From assembly GCF_001522545.3 (NCBI RefSeq), contig NC_031773.1, positions 46,980,359 to 47,044,358 on the forward strand: DNA of 64,000 nt. Reading direction: 5' to 3'. Shown piece by piece: positions 12,809 to 27,952 of the stretch. A model generated the notes under the pieces. It ran no database searches. It was not told the DNA's origin and saw only the letters and a list, made by a program, of their open reading frames with translations. The translations under genes were made by a program, and so were the position numbers. Within the stretch, counting starts at the first letter, position 1; the number at the start of each line of letters is the position of its first letter. Origin of the DNA: Parus major (Eukaryota > Chordata > Aves > Passeriformes > Paridae).

Positions 12809-15800
12809 ATGGCATTGCTCCTGTGGCTGGTCTCCCAGCTGTCATCGGTCTGGAGCAACATCTCTATACTGGGAGTTTTTCTTACAGTGTTTACTTTACT
12901 GCTTGACTTCATGAAACGCAGAAAGACCTGGAGCCGTTACCCGCCAGGCCCGGCCTCGCTGCCGTTCATCGGGACCATGTTCTCTGTTGACTTCCACAAG
13001 CCCCACCACTCCTTCCGCCAGGTGAGTGGCAGCCCCTGAACAAAACACTCCATGTACAATCCACCGTGGGCCCAGGAGGGGTGGGTCACACCCTGGCATC
13101 AGCTACAGATACATAACACAGAGTATAGGAATTTGCATTTCCACTGAAGTTGCTAGATAGAGCTTTAAGACTAACTAGCAAAAAAAGATAAAAGAATGCA
13201 AAATTATGTACACAGAGTGATAAACATAGCTGGAAACAGTGGATAAACAGATTATGAGGAATATAGTGGGTGTTTTGGCAAGTTATGTAACAAGAAACAG
13301 CACATGGCCACAGAAAATGTTTGAGGTAAGGTCACCGGTGATATTGAAGCACTCAGTGAGTGTGACTCCCAGAGACACCTTTAGGTGACTTGCTAGGACC
13401 ATGAAAGGACAGACACATGCACGTAAGTCCTATGAAAAGTGATGTTTATGTAGAAACTGGGAAGTACACTGTAGTGAATACATATGATCATGATGGAATA
13501 AATCCCCTGTTGTAAAGTTTAATGACACTCTTTCTATTAGAAGAGTCCAGTGCTAAATAAAGAATACCTGCTTTCTAGTACTTCAGCTTGTGTTAGAAAG
13601 TTTATTTTTGGCCAGCTTCAGTATCACTACCTTGCTGAAGGGCAATGCTCTCTCCAAAGTCCAGGATGAAGCAAGTCACTGCCTAAGGACTCTAACCAAA
13701 CAGGACTCTAGCCCAAACAGATTAACAGATAATCACACACCAACACTCCCCGACTTCTATCTCCCCATCTCTGTAGGAGCTCAGTGGGACACCACTGCTG
13801 TGCCCCAGTGATAGGTGCTGGCTGTCAGCCTGACATGTGGGCAGGCTTGGGCACAGAGGAGCAGGGGGATGTACTAACGAGAGGAGACAAAGAAGTATCT
13901 GTGGGTTGGGAATGTGGCTGCAGGAATGGCAGGCTTCCCTGTGAGTTACTGAAGCATGCCTGCAGGCATGTGATAGTTTCAGTTAAAGGGACCAGCTTGT
14001 GGGATTTTCCCCAGCAGCAATGCTCAAAAATCTCAGTAGTGTTCCTATTCAAAGTCAGGGCTTAGCTTTTCTCAGAGGGAAAGCATGTCTTTAACGGCTT
14101 GCAGCAGAAAAACCATGGGTGTTTTGTGCTTCAGCTTGCAAACTCTAAAGGCCTCTTTTCTAGGACAGCGCTATTCAGCTGCCTGTCCAAAACCTGCCAA
14201 GTGGAGAAACTAAATATAGCATTTGTATTATTTGCTTGCAAGTAGCCCAAAAGCTTACCGTTTTCAAATCATATCATGTCAGGGTCATGCTAACCACAAT
14301 CTTGAGCAGTAATAATTTTTAATGATGTATTTCTAGTGCCAGTGAAGTGCTAATTCCCTTTTCAACCCTACTGCAAATACAGTATTAAGTACTTCAGTTT
14401 TTTGCAGTGTTACAGTGCAGAAATCAAGAATCTTAGCTTTCTAACAAAAACAAAAAATAAAATAAAACTGTGGGGTATTGCTACTATTGCACTGTCTTTA
14501 AACAACATGCTTCTGAGCTTTGCTCCATGCTCCTGACTGGCAGGGGAAGTTTGACCTGCCTTTCCAGGAATCTGTCCTGTTAAAGGACTGGTCTAGCTGG
14601 GGAAGACTTTGCTCCATGGCCAGCTCCCATGGTGAGTGTATGGCTGACAGGACTACCTGTGCAGCCATCCTGATTCAGCTTTATGAGGCTTATAGATCAT
14701 AGCAGATGTAAGGTGTCATACTAGATGTGTACACTCCTTTTAGGGAGAAAGTTGACCTGAAACTCCAGTGTGGAATTGTCTTTCCCCACGGTGTTTCTGG
14801 AAACTTGGCTCTGGGTAGGCCTTAGGTACAAATGCATCTTTAAATAAAAATTACATATCACCTATTATCAATATTTTCTTCAGCAGAAGTAGACTAACTC
14901 AAAACTTGCTTAGTCTTTTAGATCAAAATAAACAGAAACATTAGGAAATAATTAATTATTGAGTATGCAGTCTTTAAAAAGCCCCAAAAAGGTTCTTGAC
15001 AAAATTAAAAGTACTTGCACAGTGTTCATGACAAAAGTTTGGCCAGGATAGGTGTATTTTAAATTTTTCCATTTACAGGGCATTGATCCCTGCTACAGCT
15101 GCTGCTTGCCACTGTTCAGAGCTGTTGCACTGCAAAGATAAAGGTCAAAGATCAGCTGAAGATCTCTGAATAAAAGTATCTCAAAGTTCACTAAATAGAA
15201 AAGGCCCTAAGGAAGGATATGGTAGTGTTTCTGATGTTGCACTCAGCTCATTTTCAGGGACATGCTTTTTTATCTTGGCAGCTTCAGAAGAAGTTTGGAA
15301 ACATCTTCAGTCTCCAGAACTGCTGGAACAACGTGGTAGTTCTGAATGGGTATAAAACAGTGAAGGAAGCTCTGGTCCACAAATCAGAGGACTTTGCTGA
15401 CCGGCCGCACTTTCCAATATATGAACATATGGGCTATAAAAAGAATACTGAAGGCAAGTCCCATGAAAATGGACATTCCTTGATGGCAGTAGCATGATAA
15501 GGATTGGGTAGATTTTCTCAGTATGGTGCACCTTCACCCTATCCCCCAGTCAACCTCTTTGTATGTCTGGCACCCTTTGGTGGCAACAAACTCGGATTGA
15601 TTAAATGGGGGCTCCCCTTGGTGGTTGTAATTCGGCTCCAGCAAGCACACACTTCTGCTCTGTAAGGACACTATAAGTGGTACAACTTTTCTTCCAGCTC
15701 CCAACACCCACAGATTAGTGCTTATGCTGCTTATGTAAGACAAAATGCTTATGCAAAATGTTACATGTAAGTTGTTGCAAAAAAATATAGTGACTTTTGT

Positions 15801-18800
15801 TCAAGACAGAGTCTTTTCCTACCTTCTGCCCACATCACATCCTCAGCTCCTGTGTGGTGGCACAAGCTGTTTCCCAGTTCACAGTGAACTGGAACAATGC
15901 TGAATGGTTTGGAGGGGGTGATTCCTTTATCCTTGGCAGCCCTGGTTGATCCCACTGGATCCCCCCTGCACCTTTGCCAGCCATGCACAGGCATTAGAAG
16001 GTTCTGTGATCCATTTCAGAATTGCTGTCTGAACAAACTGCACAAGGTCTGACTGTTCTATCTGTCCACTCACCTGTATCTGGATGTACAAACTGTGTAC
16101 CTCCAGACTCACTTTGCTGTTCTCTAGCAAAATTTGCTTGATGTACAAGTCAGATATCTGACCTTTCTTGCTCATCCACAATTCCAGGGGTTGTTGTAGC
16201 AAGATACGGGCACATCTGGAAGGAGCTAAGGAGATTCACACTCTCTACGCTGAGGAACTTTGGGATGGGAAAGAAATCCCTGGAGGAGCGAGTGATAGAG
16301 GAAGCTGGCTTTCTTTGTGCTGAAATAAAGTCTGAAGAAGGTTTGTGACATGCACAAGGATGGGGAAATCACAGAAAAAGGCAATACGGTGATGCAGAGA
16401 GAAGTAATACTACAGCCACTCCTGTTCGCATGCAGTGCTCTCTTCCCGTGAAAATGCAGCGTTTCTAGTCGGTGTGCACTCCTTGGAGCCACTTCTGCTT
16501 TACACAGTGGGGCTACTGTAACACTAATCCATTTGAAACAGTAAACAAAGAGGAAATTAGAAACAGAGAGGTAAAAGAGAAATATTCCCAGAGCTCAGTA
16601 ACTCTAACCTTATGAAGTTTAGTGGAACATATTGATACTATCACATGCAATAAAAGTGCAGCTGAGAGTTCACAGCCTGTTATCCAGACACAGAACAACG
16701 TGTTACCTGTCAAGTCACAGAACAACCCTACAACTCAGTTTTTCTTCTGAGTTTTCTTCTTTAAACATAGATCAACCAAATATTAGTAAGAATGAGATGA
16801 TCTCCACTTCCTAGTGTGGTGCTTTGAGTGGTTTGGGGACTTTTTCTCCTGGTGTCATCAAGGTGGTATTTGTGTATTTTCATTGGTGACAGATGAGGTC
16901 CAGCAGTTTGGTGTTGCTGAGCTTCATGGCTTGGTCTCCATTTCCATTTTCAGGTAAATCTTTTGATATACATATTCTTATAAATAATGCTGTCTGCAAT
17001 ATGATTTGCACCATTGTCTTTGGAGACCGTTTTGACTACGGTGATGAGACATTCAACAAGCTGTCACGGTTATTTCAAAATTCCTTTGATGAAGAAACTG
17101 GATTCCTGCCTCAGGTAAGCCACAAGCTTCCCTCTATTGTTTGAGAGGATTGTGTTTTCATAATTTTCCTTTTTTTGCATCATGTAATATCTTCTCTCTC
17201 TCTCACTATCTCTGGTCCTCACACTCCAGTTTCTTAATGTGGTGCCCATTTTGTTGCGCATCCCTGGAGTGCCACAGAAAGCCTTTCGAGCACAAAAGGA
17301 GTTAATGGACTTCATAGACGTGGTCATAGATAAGCATATGAAGACATGGGACCCTGCTTACACCCGAGATTTCACGGATGTGTTTTTAAAGGAGATGGAG
17401 AAGGTAGGGTGACACTAGCAGACCCTCTGGGGTCAGGAGTAGTTTCTTTGCCTGTTCAAGCTTGTGAAGCTGACTTTCCTCACAGAGCTGCATGAAACTT
17501 CTTACCAACTCATTTCCTACTTTTTCATTCCACGTTGTATCTTGAGAAGATATTCTTCATGCCATAACCTCTTTTACTGGTTAAGACACCGTATTATCTG
17601 CTGATGTTCTTGTTTCCGTTTTCTGCCTTGGCATTTCCTTCTGAATCTAGAAACTTCCCTCTTTCCAGCCTACAAAAATTTGAAGGCTCTTAAAAGGCAA
17701 TGATTGAGAATTCATTAGTTGTCCTAGGTTTGCACCAGGGAACAAGTCAGCATGCAAGATTCTGTGTAATGTCAGTGCTTCAATGACTGATGCCTCAAAA
17801 TCAGTCACAAAACTGAAGCAGCAGATTGACTTTTTGTGTCATTGCCCCATCCATAACCTGCTGTTAAACCAAGTTATGATTTGAAACTAGTGTCTCCTTT
17901 GGCATGTATGTTTTTGAATTAACTTGCTAAGAACTAGTTTGCTAGATATCAGAGGAAGGCCTAAATCTGAACTCCACTGAAATTAAAAGGAGTCTTTCCT
18001 TTAATTCAGTCAGGCACAAAGTCAGTATAAAATCAAAGATATTTGGTCAGCCCGTCCATCTGCCATATGTTTCTGCACACAGATTCACTAAATTTCAAGT
18101 GCCAGATGAGCAATATTGGCAAATTCTGCTTGCAAGTCACTTCCACCATCCAAGTCCTCAGGCTGGACTGCTGCTCTGCATAACAAACCCTGCCATGCTG
18201 TGGGTGTCGGGCACCTCCAGCCCATGCATTGTCCCCCCAGTTTGCATGGGCAGAGCAATGTGACCCACATTACTCTGCACTGAACAGTACAGCTTGGAGC
18301 TGGATGTAAGCCTGACCGGGTCACATCTCTCTTCTGTTCACTAACATCACCTGATAAGCCAATCTGATAAATCCCTCTCCTGAGTTAACTTTGGTCAAGT
18401 CAGTCCCAAACTCCTTTGTCTGAGATCTTTTATAGGAATAACAGTTGAGTCTTAAATGCATTATTAATTGCTATCCATATTACAACAGCATCTAAATATA
18501 CAGTATAACTTAAGAGGAGCTAGTCCTTAGGAAAGGGAAGTATAAAGAGGATTAGAAAAGACAAGCAGATGAACTCATGCAGAGAGGTTGTCATATCTCA
18601 TATGCTAACAAATTTGAGTTCAATTACCATTTGGATGAGAGACCAGTTTTGCTGAGAGTGGTGTTGCAGACTTAATAGGCAGCAATAATCCTTTAACCTG
18701 ATAACCCTGATCCTTTTTTTTTTTTTTTTTCAATTGTAAGAAAATACCAGGGCAGGAGCAGTGAAAATCTGTAATGCATAGCTAGAGATAACTGCCTTAA

Positions 18801-21465
18801 AATAATGCTAATTTTGCATTTGCCACATCAGAACAGCCTCCTCTCTACTCTGCGGCTTTTATCCTCTGATCAAGCCTGAATAACTGTGTTCCAGCTCCTG
18901 TGGGGGAAGATGTTACAGTGAGTGGCAAGGGCCTGCTGTGTGTTTGAGCTGAGAGTGCATGGCATTTACTTCTGTCCTGAAGGCAGGGGTAGAATTCTTC
19001 TCTGAGTATATTGGAGGTGGTTGAGGACTTTCAAATACAGGAGTTAACACAAAGTACATCAGTCATGCTCAGACTGTTGCCTGTGCTGTGCTTTACTCTC
19101 ACAATGAAAAACAGGAACACATGCTAAAAATGGATCTACTGCTTCTCAGCACTTCTCTGGACAGTGGTCTTCTTGACAACTCCAATCACCCACTTTTTTT
19201 CTCTCCACAGGGTAAGGCAGCTGAAGAGAATGGTTTCCACTATGGCAACCTTCGTCTGGTGGCTATAGACTTGTTTACAGCTGGTTCTGAGACCACCTCC
19301 ACCACTCTTCGGTGGGCATTGCTTTATATGCTTCTCCACCCAGAAATACAAAGTAAGTTAAAACTTCCTTACAGAAGTGTAGCCTCTTCCCTTCAAGACT
19401 CATTTTTTCCACAAGGGTTTCGCAATGAGGAACAGCAGTTCATGGATTTTGCAATGAGGAACAACTTTGGTGATTGTTAGTCTAGGAGAGACACGGGAGA
19501 AACACTTCCCAAACAGCTGTTCAGAGGGGTAGCTGTGATAAAAAGACTGGAGTTCAAAGGGCAAGTTTGCTCCTGCCTTCATTTTGAGGGCTTCACCTGG
19601 GAACTTGCAGTGATCAGTGTACCCTCTTCAGCATTTGGAGTAGATGCTAATTGGTTTAAATTCTCTAATGCTGCTCGCCTAGGTAGCCTTCAAGCTGCAG
19701 AGGGGAGGGGTAAGGTAGCATGTCAAATAGAAAGGCCTTTATTAAAGATGCTATGAGCAAGGAACAGTTATACAGAGTCACCAATCAACTAAAAAATGCC
19801 TTCCCATCGGGTTTCTGTTTCTGTCTCTAACTGCTTGTCCTGTTCTCATACAGTGGCTACAATCTCATGCAGCCAGTCTTCCTTCAGCTTCTGCTTCTGG
19901 TTATCTGAGGGTCCTCTAATTCTTTATCTGTTCTGCTTCCAGGTAAGGTCCAGGAAGAGATTGATAAAGTGATTGGCAGAGAGAGACCCCCCACCATGAA
20001 GGACCAAGCAAGCATGCCCTACACTAATGCTGTGATCCATGAAGTGCAACGCTGCGGGGATATTGTTCCTGTTGGGCTACCTCACATGACATACCGGGAC
20101 ACTGAGTTGCAAGGCTTCTTTATTCCCAAGGTGACCATGACCAGATAAGCAATATAGCAGCCTCTCCTCGTGCAGATGCCAGGCATGGGGTGGGGATGAT
20201 CCCATCCCACCCTGCAGCATTGCGCTTCCAGCCCCAATTACAGTCACTGTTGAGCACTAAAATAAGACATTTTGAAATGCTAAGTTCAGGCAAGTCATAT
20301 CTGTGTTCTAGGCTTACGCTTGTTGTATGGGAATGCAACTGCAGTGGCAGCTCAGTGCAAAGGTTTCCTTTCCTCTCGATGAGCCATGATATTCACTGCC
20401 TGTCAGAAGAAGTCTAACAGGCTCTCTGGAGGCACTCAACACCAGCTTACTGGCTTTCCTGAGATGGTGGTAGTTAAATTCTAACCTCTGAAGCTACTCA
20501 AATGCCATTGGCATTCAGACCAGTTCTGCTGTGACAAGCAGCTGCCCTGGCATCAGTGGCAGAATTCAAGCCTGGGATATTTTTGTATTTTTTTTTTTTG
20601 TAGCTGTGTGGTATTTCCTCTGACTTAGAACCTTGATGTGTGAAACAGGAAAGCTTTGCAATTTTCCATGGTCCCTGTGAAAGCTGGGCTTTGAAGTCTG
20701 TCAGTCAGCTTTTTCTCTGCAGCTATAAAACAAGTCCAGGAGGATCTGAGAAGCAGAGGCTGTTTCCACTGTGTAACCGTGAAATTGGCATTTGCATGCA
20801 ACAGCCTTTGTAAGGATACAAACTGCAAAAGTTCAGATGCTTCAGAGTGTAGGGCAGGCACCATATGCCACTGGAAAAGGGCCCTGCTTTACCTCTGCTT
20901 CAGATAAGATGCAGAAGTGGAAATGGATGGTATTAGATGAGAGACACGGACTAAAGAGGGACCAGCACTGTTCCGTTGTGCTGTTCTTACTTGTTTCCTC
21001 TTGTGGGGGAGTGCAGGGGACGACAATCATCACCAACTTGTCTTCCGTGCTGAAGGATGAGACAGTCTGGGAGAAACCAAACGAGTTTTACCCCGAGCAC
21101 TTCCTGGATGCCAAGGGGCAGTTTGTGAAACCAGAGGCCTTCCTGCCCTTCTCAGCAGGTAAATCTGAGGGGAGGATCCAGCTGCAAGTCAGAAGCACAG
21201 CAGGAGGGTGATCTGCTCCCGCTGCAGCAATTCTAGCATCGATGATTGCCCTCTTTGACAGACACTTCCTATTCCCTCTCTTGCAGGTCGCCGTGCCTGT
21301 CCGGGAGAACAGCTGGCCAGGATGGAGCTTTTTCTCTTCTTTACCACTCTCCTGCAGAAATTCACTTTCGTGCTCCCTGAGGAGCAGCCCAGGCCACGGG
21401 AGGATGCTCACTTTGCACTCACAAACTCTCCACACCCATACCTGCTGCGAGCTCTCCCAAGATAA
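12809..21465 (+). CDS. CYP2D6: cytochrome P450 family 2 subfamily D (CYP2D6-like), 9 exons
   Basis: Microsomal haem monooxygenase. The family oxidises lipophilic amines and drugs using electrons from P450 reductase at the ER. Exons: 12809-13021, 15282-15453, 16188-16340, 16954-17114, 17230-17403, 19211-19352, 19943-20130, 21017-21158, 21287-21465. They join in frame to 507 residues. Seen in the protein: an N-terminal membrane helix (about residues 5-36), the YPPGP hinge, the I-helix AGSETT (315-320), ExxR as EVQR (372-375) and the haem loop [10 protein letters not shown] with Cys453. Exon lengths 172, 153, 161, 142, 188 and 142 agree with those I recall for human CYP2D6; exon 5 is one codon shorter. 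Intron 2 uses a GC donor. Asp311 fits the position of the amine-binding Asp301 of CYP2D6. Adjacent NDUFA6 in the same orientation supports subfamily D. Only one copy is present. Confidence 0.95.
13022..15281 (+). other. CYP2D intron 1, no further features
   Basis: GT-AG intron of 2.26 kb between CYP2D exons 1 and 2. No recognisable exon, RNA gene or repeat. The other long CYP2D introns (17404-19210 and 20131-21016) are similarly empty, apart from an 18-base poly-T run near 18714. Confidence 0.7.
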
Positions 21466-21945
21466 ATGCACACCATTCTCCTTTCACTCACAGAAATATC
21501 GATAAATACATTTAAAGAGAAATCCTATATATATATTTTTTTGGTATTACATAAAGTCAGCTCTTGGACAGGTTTGGAACTCAGAAAGGGATGGAGTTAT
21601 ACTGTTTGAAACTGTAGGGCCACAGATTTCAGAGTTACCTTTCTTCAATATTCCTAACAAATTGTTTTGCAAAATGTACAGATAAGTTGATGTTTAAATT
21701 AGTGGTAGCTCCCTTACCACATGTGAAAAGACAACAGCACAAAGGAGCTCCTAAGTATAACCAACCACCACTACAAAAAAATAATCTGAAATTGAGTGCA
21801 TGTGTGCAGAAGTAATTTTGTGTAGCAGTAATTTTGGAAGCTATGAAAGCTATTGAATTATGTGAATACTTATTAACATAATTAAGATTTGAACTTCAGC
21901 AGGAACAGCACATTTATGCTTTTCATCTACAAAATAACTTGAAAG

Positions 21946-21951
21946 AATAAA
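21946..21951 (+). other. polyadenylation signal of CYP2D
   Basis: AATAAA 480 bases past the CYP2D stop codon and about 650 bases before the NDUFA6 start codon. It is the first clear canonical hexamer downstream. Confidence 0.5.
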
Positions 21952-22597
21952 AGTGATGTGAAATCTTCTTTCTCTTTGTGGTTGCCTCAGTCCTGCTGTG
22001 CTCCTGCCTCAGGTGAGACTCACCTGAGATTTCTCTCCTCACACCCAGCACCACACCTGCGTCTTTCAAGATCATTTCAGTGTTACTTTTCTGGTCCATT
22101 CAATGACACTGAACTGAATGTGTTCGGATTTATAGCGGCCAGCACATACCCAAGCGTGTTTCAAAAGAACTTTAGAGAGGGTCCGTGTATTTGGGTAAGA
22201 ACGTGGGTATAGCTAGAGTAGAGACTGTCTTTCTAGCATGCAAGAGTGTACTGAGAGAAAGTCTAGCTGCACGACCGAACAGCAGCCGCTTACAGCGTTC
22301 TGGGGGCAAAGGGAGTTTTAATCGATCGCTCCAAATCACAGCCCAGCCCTGCCCTGAGGGAGGAGCGAGCTCTGAGGGGCCGAGCGGGCCCGACCGCCTC
22401 AGAAGGTGGGGCCCGGGGTGGGCCCGCCCATCCGCACCCCAACCCTTGCAGCAGCAGTGATTGGCGTTTCTTCTGACCAATCGAATGAGAGGTGTCCCGT
22501 CCGTGGGGCTGGAGTGGCAGCTCAGGCGGCCAATAGAAGAAGTTGCCGTGGCCTGCGCATTCCCGCGGGCGGCGGGGAAAGTGGCGGCCGCAGCAAG

Positions 22598-24320
<1,723 letters not shown>

Positions 24321-24355
24321 GAAACTGACTCTCTGTCTTCCTGCCTTATATTACA

Positions 24356-24361
24356 AATAAA
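24356..24361 (+). other. polyadenylation signal of NDUFA6
   Basis: AATAAA 36 bases past the NDUFA6 stop codon, giving a very short 3' untranslated region. A genomic A run follows about 15 bases later. Confidence 0.8.
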
Positions 24362-24399
24362 GTTCTATACAGTAGAAAAAAAAAAATCCATACAAAGAG

Positions 24400-27190
24400 A
24401 TTCTGTAGCATCTTAGAAGCCAAATGACGAGATTAATCCAGAGCATGTGCAAGTGATTATGATCTGTTTGAAGAGCTGTAATGTCCTTGTTTTGCCAATG
24501 TGCATTTTCAGTGGCTGGTATTTATCCCATCACTTGACTTGGGGTGTCTGCTGAATAACCACAACACAACCTGGCTGTGGGTCTTTGTGCTTAGCCTGCA
24601 GCCCCATCTGTAGATGCTAGCTCTGTGAGGAAAAGGGTGGGCCTTCAGAAGAGCCACTGTACTCACAAAAATATTCTTGTGCTTGAGGCACATATGTATT
24701 CATGCAGTGTCTTGCAGTTTCATGCCATGACTTTGCTGACCTTGTGTTTTTATTGGACATTAGTCTCAGTTTCTCACAGAGAATATATAAAATCCAATAG
24801 GCAAATAAATCCTTCTGCATTAAAACATCAGCAGAGCCCATTTTTCTGCTGTAAAATGAAATTATTTGGAAAAAAGGGTTTGTACTGTTTTCTAGAATAG
24901 GAAGCCGAGCAGGAGATGGTGTCCTGCCATCACCTCATCCACTGAATCAGGAATTACTTTTGAGAGGGATAAGGAGAATTTATTCTTTCACCAGACAGAA
25001 CAGGTTTTCAGCAAGTAACTTGGTGCTGGAGCTCTTACAGATGTGACCAGCACTGGATATTTCTAGGACACTAAAACTCCCTTTTTTCCAGCCTAAATAA
25101 ACGTCTTTTTATCCTGCAAGTACTGGGGTTTTCTTCCCCATGAGGACTGTAACACAGCATTCCTCAGGGATGTGTACACAGGTACCTTGGGGCTCCAGGG
25201 TTGGTATGTTTTTAAGGACAGGGTTGACAAAGTCAGGAGGAGCTCTGTGCCACAGTCAAGAGGGACTGTTGGACAAAGCAGTGAAAAGGATTTTGGCAGC
25301 ATATAAAACAGAAGCAGGTACAGTTTGGTTCCCAAGACCATATAAACTGGAACAACCACTTCTCAGGTGGTTTGGGTCAGGAGGGGGCAACTCTGATACC
25401 AAGTGACTCAGGATCCTGACAGCTGCCTTTAACTACAACTCTTGGGGTTACTCAGATTACAGGCTCCATTCTTTCTCAGTAGCCATGCTGGAGAGCTATT
25501 GAGCAAACATTAAAAGCTGTGCCAAAGAAGAGGGGAACAAATGTTGTTGGAACTATACATTGCTCCCACTTCAACAGCAACACCAATAAGGAAGGAAGAA
25601 GGGGGCAGTCAAGAGACCAGATCTAGTGACCAGAAACCATGAGACAGTGGGGCAGTGAGAAAGTAAGAAAAATAAATAATTTACCAAGATCTCAAGGTTT
25701 CATTTTGAGAGAACAGCTGGTCTGATGTGACTCTTCCTGTGCCATAAGAGCAGAGAAGACTTTTAAAGTCATATCATACAAGGATTTAAGTACAATAGCA
25801 AACACTTTTATGAAAAGAGGAGTTAAACTTCATGCAGTGAAGAAAACAAATACATGAGGGCTCTTTCAGGAGGAAGGACTGAACTACCTAGGAAATATTA
25901 GATACTTGGAGCCAGAGTTCAGAGATTAAATGCTATAAAAAACATGAGCAAGTTGATTTGCAATTGCTGATCTCAACCTTTTACCAAAGCCACTCAAAGT
26001 TTTAACTGTGATAAGATTGTCTTTCATCTTCAGTGAGGTGAAGTTAATGACACAGTTCCCATCTGATACAGCTGCTACATTGTTGAACCACAGTGCCATT
26101 GTTGATGCGCACTCTAGCCTTTAACAGGACTGTGTTGTGGGGCTGCTGCTTCCCCTAGGATTCCACATGTCCTGTAAGTCAGTACTGAGTTACTGAAGGG
26201 ACTAAAACGAGAAAATAAGCATGAGGAGAGCTTCCCTGCTGGAACAGACATACAGACAGAGAAGGGTTAAGACAGAAATGCTAGGACATAGGCTAAGAAT
26301 GTATAAAAACACAGGACCAAAGTTGCACATGTCAATCTCTTGACCTTTAATTGTTTCCCATGTTGCTAATCCAAGGCATCCCAAGCAGTCTTTGATGAGG
26401 TGAGCATGTGTGTGCAAGGACACAGGGCCTATCAAGCATTTCCTTCAACTCTGATCTACAGATTTCCGGCATACAGAGATGTGCAGGGCACTCACTGGCA
26501 AAAGGGGATACAAAGCCCCCTGTTCACTTTAGGAAGGACAAAACACAGGTGACGGATGTTGGAACCATTGTTTTGTCAATGGCTTTCTCCCTTCTGTTCT
26601 TCTGTTCCAGTGCTGCAAATAGAAAAACAAGCTGTTACAGATACACTACTGAGCTGCAGTCTATCCTCCCAAAACTACACAAAATAACATTTACATAAAG
26701 GGAGTTTCCAACAGGCCAGTGCAGTCTTTGCAATCTTAAGTTTTAGCAATCCTTTAAGTCTTAGCTTTTAGCTGCACAGTGCACACTGGAAAACCCCTTA
26801 ATAACTGGAATACACCCACCAAACTGATTATAAATCTACATTACTTACAACAGCTTCTCTAAAATAGTTTCCCTGATCTATAAAGACTCAAATACACTAA
26901 ACACAGGAGTAGCTAAACAGAGTAACAGAAAATGGTACAAAGTGTAGCATAGTGCAGATAAAGGTGAATTATTTCCATTCTTCCTTTCTGCAATGAGTCT
27001 GAATGGCCCAACTTCTCCAGAAACCAGTATTTTAACACCCACCAGTTTGTTCTGATGGGTTCTGGAATTCTCATAAATTGTCCACCTATATGAGAATTTC
27101 AGACAGTATGTGATTCTGTTTTAAAAGAATCATTCCACAAGTTAGAAGAATAGACTTCTAAACAGAAGACTTTAAACAGGTAAATAAGCA
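24400..27190. other. intergenic DNA between NDUFA6 and SMDT1 ends
   Basis: Tail-to-tail interval of the two genes. I see no coding exon, CpG island or structured RNA. The frames of up to about 95 codons on either strand look random. Confidence 0.55.
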
Positions 27191-27198
27191 AAACAAAA

Positions 27199-27617
27199 TC
27201 ATGGAATCATTTAGGTTGGAAAAGACCTTCAAGTTCATTGGGTCCCAGTTGTTAACCCAGTACTTTTAAGTCCTGTGCTTAACCATGTCCTTACCTCCAG
27301 GGCATGTGACTCCACAACTTCCCTGGGTAGCCTGCTCCAATGCTGGACAACTCTTTCCCTGAAGAAATGTTTCCTAATATCCAATCTAAACCTCCCATAG
27401 CATAACCTGAAGCTATTTCCTCTTGTCCTATTGCTTGTTACTGGGGAAAAGAAATTGAACCCTACCTGGCTACAGCCTCCTTTTGTAGCTGTAGAGAGTG
27501 ATAAGCTCTCACCAGAGCCTTCTTTTCACCAGGCTAAACAGCCCCAGCTCCCTCAGCCACTCTTCATAACAGGTGTACTTCAGACTCCTCACCAGCTCTG
27601 TTGTCCTTCTTTGGACG
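27199..27617 (-). mobile_element. CR1 LINE 3' end (truncated copy)
   Basis: The plus strand opens with TCATGGAATCATTTAGGTTGG and continues with GGAAAAGACCTTCAAG. This is the reverse complement of the avian CR1 3' tail, whose end is an ATTCTATG-type repeat. The far end shows the complement of the usual GGCTGAGGGAGCTGGGGCTG stretch. It is 5'-truncated, as most CR1 copies are, and has no coding capacity. Confidence 0.9.
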
Positions 27618-27678
27618 TGTAATGTAGGAACACTTAAGTCTCTCTGTTGTCTGCAGTATAGACCCTCATTGACTACAT

Positions 27679-27684
27679 TTTATT
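27679..27684 (-). other. polyadenylation signal of SMDT1
   Basis: TTTATT on the plus strand (AATAAA on the minus), about 270 bases past the SMDT1 stop codon and just outside the CR1 copy. Confidence 0.55.
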
Positions 27685-27952
27685 TCTGATTTAGTTGACA
27701 AGATGGAAAACACCATCAGTTTTTCCAGTCTCTAAGGAATGCATGGTGTGGAGATTGCAGATACCAGTCTGGCCTACTCTGGTACAAAACAAAAAAGTTG
27801 ATAGCCAAAGACATATCTGTGTCATGTGTTTAACTGCAAATGCATCTTTTAAGCTGTTGCTGGCTGTATTTCCTTGTCTGAGATTCTCCCTGCCCCAAGC
27901 CAAACGGGAAGCACAAATGATTAGATTGCTGATGTAGTTAATGACATACCCT

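Noticed and set aside
12461..12914. Open frames of 90-111 codons before CYP2D
   Set aside because: They arise from the purine-rich leader (Gly/Lys/Arg/Glu repeats) and overlap the true CYP2D start in another frame.
15534..15743. Minus-strand frame containing [17 protein letters not shown] as a retroviral fragment
   Set aside because: It had a faint LTR-like look, but I could not tie it to any element and it lacks conserved retroviral motifs.
16200..16340. Shorter version of CYP2D exon 3 starting at 16200
   Set aside because: The 16188 acceptor gives the 153-base exon expected in the family and restores the residues before ARYG. The shorter form is kept only as a possible splice variant.
20582..20601. 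Poly-T runs as possible retrogene tails
   Set aside because: No reverse-oriented coding copy or target-site duplication adjoins them; simple homopolymers.
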